From Actinomycetes bacterium (GTDB taxonomy: Bacteria > Actinomycetota > Actinomycetes > Mycobacteriales > Mycobacteriaceae), in assembly GCA_021793835.1 (NCBI GenBank), contig JAJYRZ010000003.1:1-38607 (forward strand): a DNA stretch of 38,607 nucleotides, in the 5' to 3' direction. The notes below the pieces were generated by a model. That model worked only from the letters and a program-made list of their open reading frames with translations. It did no database searches and was not told where the DNA came from. Each line of letters starts with the position of its first letter. Within the stretch, counting starts at the first letter, position 1. The position numbers were made by a program, and so were the translations under genes. Shown here in pieces: positions 34,142 to 38,607 of the stretch.

Positions 34142-34608
34142 GTCATTCCCGCCTCGTCCAACGTGGCTAGCACCGCGTCGGGCGAGGCGCCCAGATCCCA
34201 GCGGGTGAGCATCAGCAGCCGCTCCTCGGGCTCGCGCACGTCGATCTCCAGGATCGGCACGCGTCGGCCCAGCCGCGGATAGCGCACCACGCGGAGCCGG
34301 TGCAGCTGTACGGGGGTGATCTCATGGCGCGCGGTGAGCGTGCGCACCGTGATCTGCGGTGCCGGCCCGGTGGTGTCGAGCACCAGGCGCGGGCGCACCA
34401 CGGCCCAGTTGACCGCCACGGCGGCGAGCAGCACCGCCGCGATCGACAGCAGCAGGGTGCCGGCGGCGTCGCGGCCCACGGTCCAGGCCGCGATTGCGAA
34501 CAGCACCGCCCCGCCGCCGGCGGCGAAGACCCCCGGCACCGGCGGCGCCCACTGTCGCCGGGCGCGGTCACCGTCTGCAGACACTGCGCACCTCGTCCTC
34601 CGGCGCAT
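34138..34608 (-). CDS. PH-domain membrane protein (Rv0010c-like)
   Basis: Two TM segments then PH-like region; stop overlaps the rhomboid stop at CTAG. Confidence 0.8.
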   Translation of the reverse strand: MRRRTRCAVSADGDRARRQWAPPVPGVFAAGGGAVLFAIAAWTVGRDAAGTLLLSIAAVLLAAVAVNWAVVRPRLVLDTTGPAPQITVRTLTARHEITPVQLHRLRVVRYPRLGRRVPILEIDVREPEERLLMLTRWDLGASPDAVLATLDEAGMT

Positions 34609-34631
34609 CGCCGATCGGTGTGGAAATCGAG

Positions 34632-34664
34632 TTATCCACAGGGGTTGTCCACACTGTGGATGAA
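34632..34664. promoter_or_regulatory. DnaA-box cluster between PH-domain gene and crgA
   Basis: TTATCCACA 34632-34640 (perfect), TTGTCCACA 34645-34653 (perfect), TGTGGATGA 34656-34664. Confidence 0.7.
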
Positions 34665-34725
34665 TGACATATTTGTGATTCCGCAGGTCACAGCGCTATC
34701 GGCTGTGCCGGCGCGGGCTGACGGG

Positions 34726-35004
34726 TCAGCGCCATCCCATGGTCATGAACAGCCCCACCATGATCAGGCCCATGCCGATCAGATAGTTCCAGCCGCCGAG
34801 CTCGTTCATCCAGCCCAGGGCGCCCGGGGCGGTGTCGGCCAGGTACATCAGCACCATCCACAGGACGCCCAGCACCATCAGGCCGAGCATGATCGTGACG
34901 TACAGCGGGCTCGACGGCCCGCCGGAGACCTTCACCGGGGTGCGGTTGTCGGGGGCGGACGCGGCCGCGGACGTCTTCTTCTTGCGGGACCTGGACTTGG
35001 GCAT
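34726..35004 (-). CDS. crgA: Cell division protein CrgA
   Basis: MPKSRSRKKKTSAAASAPDNRTPVKVSGGPSSPLYVTIMLGLMVLGVLWMVLMYL...WNYLIGMGLIMVGLFMTMGWR. Confidence 0.96.
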   Translation of the reverse strand: MPKSRSRKKKTSAAASAPDNRTPVKVSGGPSSPLYVTIMLGLMVLGVLWMVLMYLADTAPGALGWMNELGGWNYLIGMGLIMVGLFMTMGWR

Positions 35005-35173
35005 GAGCGGACCTTCCCTGTGCTGTGCGGAGAGCTCGGCCGCGGCCGCCTGCGGCTGGGCCGATGCTGCTGATCACACGCTAACCTAGCCGGGCCGACC
35101 CGCACAGCCGCCCCGCGCGGGGACGGCCCCGATCTTCCGGGCGTGCCGGGGCGAGACGGCGGGAGGGGGAACG

Positions 35174-35920
35174 ATGGCACCGGACACCGAGCGTCGCCGC
35201 CCGCGGCTGCGCTGGTCACTGGCCGTGCCGCTGGTGACCCTGGTGATGGGGTTGCTGCTGGCGATGACCTACGCCAGCTCGCAGGGCCGGGAGCTGCGCA
35301 CCAGCGACTCGGCGCGCCTGTCGGACCTGGTGCGCGACGCCCAGCGGGGGGTGGAGAACGCGCAGGAACGCTTCGACGGGCTCGAGGCGACGATCGCCGA
35401 CCGGCAGAGCGCCCTGGCCGACTCCGACGAGGGGCTCGCCATGATGTTGACCATGATCGATGCGGAGGGGATATCCACCCGCACGCCGGTCTCCGGGCCG
35501 GGGGTCTCGGTGACGCTCACCGATGCGCTGCGCGACCGGGAGGGATCGTTCCCCGACGAGGCGCGGCCGGACGACCTGGTGGTGCACCAGCAGGACGTGC
35601 AGTCGGTGCTCAACGCACTGTGGGCCGGCGGGGCCGAGGCGGTCCAGATCCAGGACCAGCGGGTCGAACCCACCACGGCGCCGCTGTGCATCGGCAACAC
35701 TCTGCTGCTGGGCGGACGGACCTACAGCCCGCCCTATGTGATCACCGCGGTCGGGCCGCCCGAGGAGCTGCATGCAGCGCTGGACGCCGAACCGGGGGTG
35801 ACCCTGTATCGCCAGTACGCCGCCCGCTACGGGCTCGGCTACACCGTGGCCACCGGCGAGATGGACATCGCCGCAGCGGACGGTCTGCCCGGCCTGCAGT
35901 TCGCCCGCCCGGCCGAGTAG
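35174..35920 (+). CDS. DUF881 family protein (Rv0012-like)
   Basis: Single N-terminal TM then GPGVSVTLTDA and VHQQDVQSVLNALWAGGAEAVQIQDQRV; conserved location after crgA. Confidence 0.93.
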   Translation: MAPDTERRRPRLRWSLAVPLVTLVMGLLLAMTYASSQGRELRTSDSARLSDLVRDAQRGVENAQERFDGLEATIADRQSALADSDEGLAMMLTMIDAEGISTRTPVSGPGVSVTLTDALRDREGSFPDEARPDDLVVHQQDVQSVLNALWAGGAEAVQIQDQRVEPTTAPLCIGNTLLLGGRTYSPPYVITAVGPPEELHAALDAEPGVTLYRQYAARYGLGYTVATGEMDIAAADGLPGLQFARPAE

Positions 35921-35960
35921 CCGTCCCACCCCACGTCCGCGCAGGCAGGCCACGGCCGCG

Positions 35961-35986
35961 GCCGACCAGTCCGGGCGGTCCGGTCA
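35961..35986. repeat. 26 bp direct repeat, left copy (candidate long target-site duplication)
   Basis: GCCGACCAGTCCGGGCGGTCCGGTCA, identical to 37707-37732. Confidence 0.85.
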
Positions 35987-35988
35987 AC

Positions 35989-37707
35989 CCCTGAGTTGCA
36001 CAGGTTTAGTGCCCCGCCGCTGATAGTCCGATCTTGGTGACGATGTCGGCGGCTTTCGGGGTGAGCGGGTCGGTGGCGGTGTGTGGGTGGCCACCGATAG
36101 TGAGCGTGATTTCCTGGAGCGGCCGGAGGGCCTGAACGATGCTGCGGATCGATGTTCCGGTGTGGTCTTGCAGGTAGCGAGATACGGCCAGAGCTGCGAA
36201 GACGATGGTCAGGTGGGCTTCGATCGAGTCGTGCTGCCGGTGGTAGATCGGCCGGGCGGCAAGGTCGGTCTTCGACATCCGGAACGACTGCTCAACCCGC
36301 CAGAGCGCGTGGTAGTGCTCGATCACCTCGGTCCCGGACATGATGTTCGCGGGCAGGTTTGTCACGTAGCCCTTCAGGCCGATCAGGTCGCGGGCGCGCT
36401 GCACGAGTGCTTCATCGACCTGGCGGGCGGCGCCTTTGGTGGTGACGAACCGGGCGCTGCGCGCTGATTGGCGGCCTTCGACGATCGCCTGGGCGCGTTC
36501 GACCTGCGCATCGAGGGTGCGGGTGTCGCGCAGAGACCGTTTCCGGCTGTATTGCCAAACCGCGCGCCACGACGATGAATCTCGTGGATCCCAGACCGGT
36601 TCGGCTCGCTTAAGCACATCGTTGACCTGCGTATTGCCGTGAACCGGGGTGACCGTGTCGATGATCTGCCCGTCGGTGAAGTGGTTACCGTGCCACCGGA
36701 AATGCGACGCTAAATCCTTCGGCGCCTTCGTCACCTTCGAACCGACGATGAACTTCAGCCCCGCCTCATCGAGCGCGGTCAGGTTCGCGGCCGACAGCAT
36801 GCCGGCATCGGCGGCGATGACCAGCTCGGTGCCCTCGATCCCGTGGCGGGCCGCGAACTGCTTCACGATCGGGATGATCGTCCGGGTCTCGGCATGGTTG
36901 CCCTCGAAACACCCGACTTCCAGTGGAAATCCATTCCGGTCGACGAGCAGTCCGACAACGATCTGCGGATCGACGCGGCGTTCTTTCGAGTATCCGACCT
37001 TGCGCAGTTGGTCTTCCTTCTCGGCCTCGAAATACAGGGTCGTCACGTCGTAGAGCACCAGTGACAGCCCGCCGGTCTCGGCGGCGTAGTCGAAGCATCG
37101 GTAGGCGATCTGATCGCGGTATTCGCGGCCGACGCAGCGGCGAAGAGCCGCGGTGAAGGTGTTGCGGTGCGCGGCATCGACGCCGAGTTCGCGCAGCACG
37201 CGCACCGAGTCGGCCTTCGAGGTCGGCTCGACGATCCGGGCCAGCACGAGCTGGAAGAACGCCTCGTCATCGATCTGGTCGAACCCGAGCCTGGACCACG
37301 CTGCCTCGATCACGTCGATCAGCCACCGCGACCGTTTCCCAGTGATCACCGAACCACCCACTGCAGTGCTGCTACCTGCAGGAACACGGTCAGGCGGTGT
37401 GACCTCGGGAAGGTCGAAGGCGAGCTGGTCGGCGTCGAGCTTGTCGCGTGCGGCCTGGACCAGCGCAGCCAACTCGGCCTCGGTATGGGCTGATCCGAGA
37501 TGGTCGATGATCCGGTGCCGGCCAGCGATCTTCTCCGCGATCTGCACGGCCGTCGCTCCGGAACCGGTGCGCACCTTGCGGATATAAGCGGCCACACCGA
37601 CCGATCCTACCGGCTGCTTAGTGCCCCAATAACCGAACACACAGCCCGTCTACCAGCGACGACACACTCCTAGGACAAGATTTCCGTCCGACCTGTGCAA
37701 CTCAGGG
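35989..37707 (-). mobile_element. IS1634-family-like insertion sequence
   Basis: Terminal inverted repeats CCCTGAGTTGCACAGGT (35989-36005) and ACCTGTGCAACTCAGGG (37691-37707) bracketing one transposase ORF. Confidence 0.9.
36006..37640 (-). CDS. IS1634-like transposase
   Basis: AAYIRKVRTGSGATAVQIAEK N-terminus, LVLYDVTTLYFEAEKEDQLRKVGYSKERR, YHALWRVEQSFRMSKTDLAARPIYHRQHDSIEAHL DDE-type C-terminal region; GTG at 37595 is an alternative start. Confidence 0.9.
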   Translation of the reverse strand: MFGYWGTKQPVGSVGVAAYIRKVRTGSGATAVQIAEKIAGRHRIIDHLGSAHTEAELAALVQAARDKLDADQLAFDLPEVTPPDRVPAGSSTAVGGSVITGKRSRWLIDVIEAAWSRLGFDQIDDEAFFQLVLARIVEPTSKADSVRVLRELGVDAAHRNTFTAALRRCVGREYRDQIAYRCFDYAAETGGLSLVLYDVTTLYFEAEKEDQLRKVGYSKERRVDPQIVVGLLVDRNGFPLEVGCFEGNHAETRTIIPIVKQFAARHGIEGTELVIAADAGMLSAANLTALDEAGLKFIVGSKVTKAPKDLASHFRWHGNHFTDGQIIDTVTPVHGNTQVNDVLKRAEPVWDPRDSSSWRAVWQYSRKRSLRDTRTLDAQVERAQAIVEGRQSARSARFVTTKGAARQVDEALVQRARDLIGLKGYVTNLPANIMSGTEVIEHYHALWRVEQSFRMSKTDLAARPIYHRQHDSIEAHLTIVFAALAVSRYLQDHTGTSIRSIVQALRPLQEITLTIGGHPHTATDPLTPKAADIVTKIGLSAAGH

Positions 37708-37732
37708 CCGACCAGTCCGGGCGGTCCGGTCA
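37707..37732. repeat. 26 bp direct repeat, right copy; includes the pknB stop codon
   Basis: Identical to 35961-35986. Confidence 0.85.
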
Positions 37733-38607
37733 GGGGATGCCGAGCTCGGCGATCTCCACGGTCAGCGTGTCGTTGCGGTGGGCGTCGGACCCCTGACCGG
37801 GTTCCTGAGCGGTCACCTTGCCCACCGCGGTCGGATCCAGGGTGCGCGAGGGGCGGATGTCGAGGCGGGACTCGTCGCCGGACCAGCCGGCCGCGCGTAG
37901 TGCGGTGACGGCCTCGGATCGGCTCTTGCCGAGCAGATCCGGCATCGCGAACAGCGCGCCGTTGGAGACGAAGACCCGGATCTCCGAATCCGTGTCGGCC
38001 TTCTCCCCGCCGACCGGATCGGTGCGCAGCACCGTGCCCTGCTCTTCGCGCCCGTCGACGTCGACGATGTCGACGCGGAAGCCCGCGCCCTCGAGGTTGG
38101 CCACGGCCTTGTCGAGCGTCTGCCCGGACACGTCGGGCACCGAGCGCTTCTCGGGTCCGTCGCCGACGGTGAGCGTGACCGGCCGACCCGCGGCCAGCTG
38201 GGCGCCGGCATGCGGGTTCTGGGCGACGATCTTGTCCTTGTCGTCCTGCTCGGACGGTTCCCGCCGGACCGGATCGGTGACGGTGAGCCCGAGTTCGTCG
38301 AGCGTCTTACGCGCCTCGTCCTCGGTGGCGCCGGTCAGATCGGGGACCTCGACCATCGCCGGTCCGGAGGAGACCGTGAGGGTCACCGTCTGTCCCTTGT
38401 CGATCGTGGTGCCGCCGGCCGGGGTGGTGCCGAGCACCGTGCCCGATTCGGCGTCCGCATCCGGTTTGGACTGCCGCGCGACCTTCAGCCCGGCGTCGTA
38501 CAGCCGGTTCTCGGCCTCGTCGATGGACAGACCCGCCACATCGGGCACCGTGACCTGCACGGTGTTGCCGGTGCCGAGGTTGATGAAGAAGAAGGTGCCG
38601 AGATCGG
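37730..38607 (-). CDS. pknB: Ser/Thr protein kinase PknB, C-terminal PASTA region (5' end outside window)
   Basis: About four PASTA repeats (VPDVAGLSIDEAENRLYDAGLKV..., VPDLTGATEDEARKTLDELGLTV..., VPDVSGQTLDKAVANLEGAGFRV..., MPDLLGKSRSEAVTALRAAGW...); frame open to the window edge. Confidence 0.9.
   Translation of the reverse strand, partial: DLGTFFFINLGTGNTVQVTVPDVAGLSIDEAENRLYDAGLKVARQSKPDADAESGTVLGTTPAGGTTIDKGQTVTLTVSSGPAMVEVPDLTGATEDEARKTLDELGLTVTDPVRREPSEQDDKDKIVAQNPHAGAQLAAGRPVTLTVGDGPEKRSVPDVSGQTLDKAVANLEGAGFRVDIVDVDGREEQGTVLRTDPVGGEKADTDSEIRVFVSNGALFAMPDLLGKSRSEAVTALRAAGWSGDESRLDIRPSRTLDPTAVGKVTAQEPGQGSDAHRNDTLTVEIAELGIP

Overview
GC-rich actinobacterial chromosome segment around the replication origin. 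Gene order matches the conserved Mycobacteriales oriC neighbourhood (Gordonia/Mycobacterium-like; genus is inference): [Rv3910/MurJ-like C-term]-sigM-anti-sigma-trxB-trxA-cwlM-GNAT(-)-parB(-)-parA(-)-rsmG(-)-[~1.5 kb parS-rich, apparently non-coding]-jag(-)-yidC(-)-yidD(-)-rnpA(-)-rpmH(-)-dnaA-[oriC]-dnaN-recF-DUF721-gyrB-gyrA-DUF3566-tRNA-Ile-tRNA-Ala-a/b hydrolase-AsnC(-)-GAP/LysE-like exporter-TetR(-)-MFS-tag(-)-ADC-like-mscL-small TM ORF(-)-ppiA-rhomboid-PH domain(-)-crgA(-)-DUF881-IS1634-like element-pknB C-term(-). I see no clear undescribed multi-gene system. The best leads are: a TTG Leu codon at GyrA residue 90 (E. coli S83 / M. tuberculosis A90), five parS sites with an enlarged gap between rsmG and jag, DnaA-box clusters about 12 and 19.5 kb from oriC, an IS1634-type element with 16-17 bp TIRs inside a 26 bp direct repeat that contains the pknB stop codon (trpG is absent there), a symmetric two-operator layout between tetR and its MFS gene, and a small ORF between the two tRNAs.
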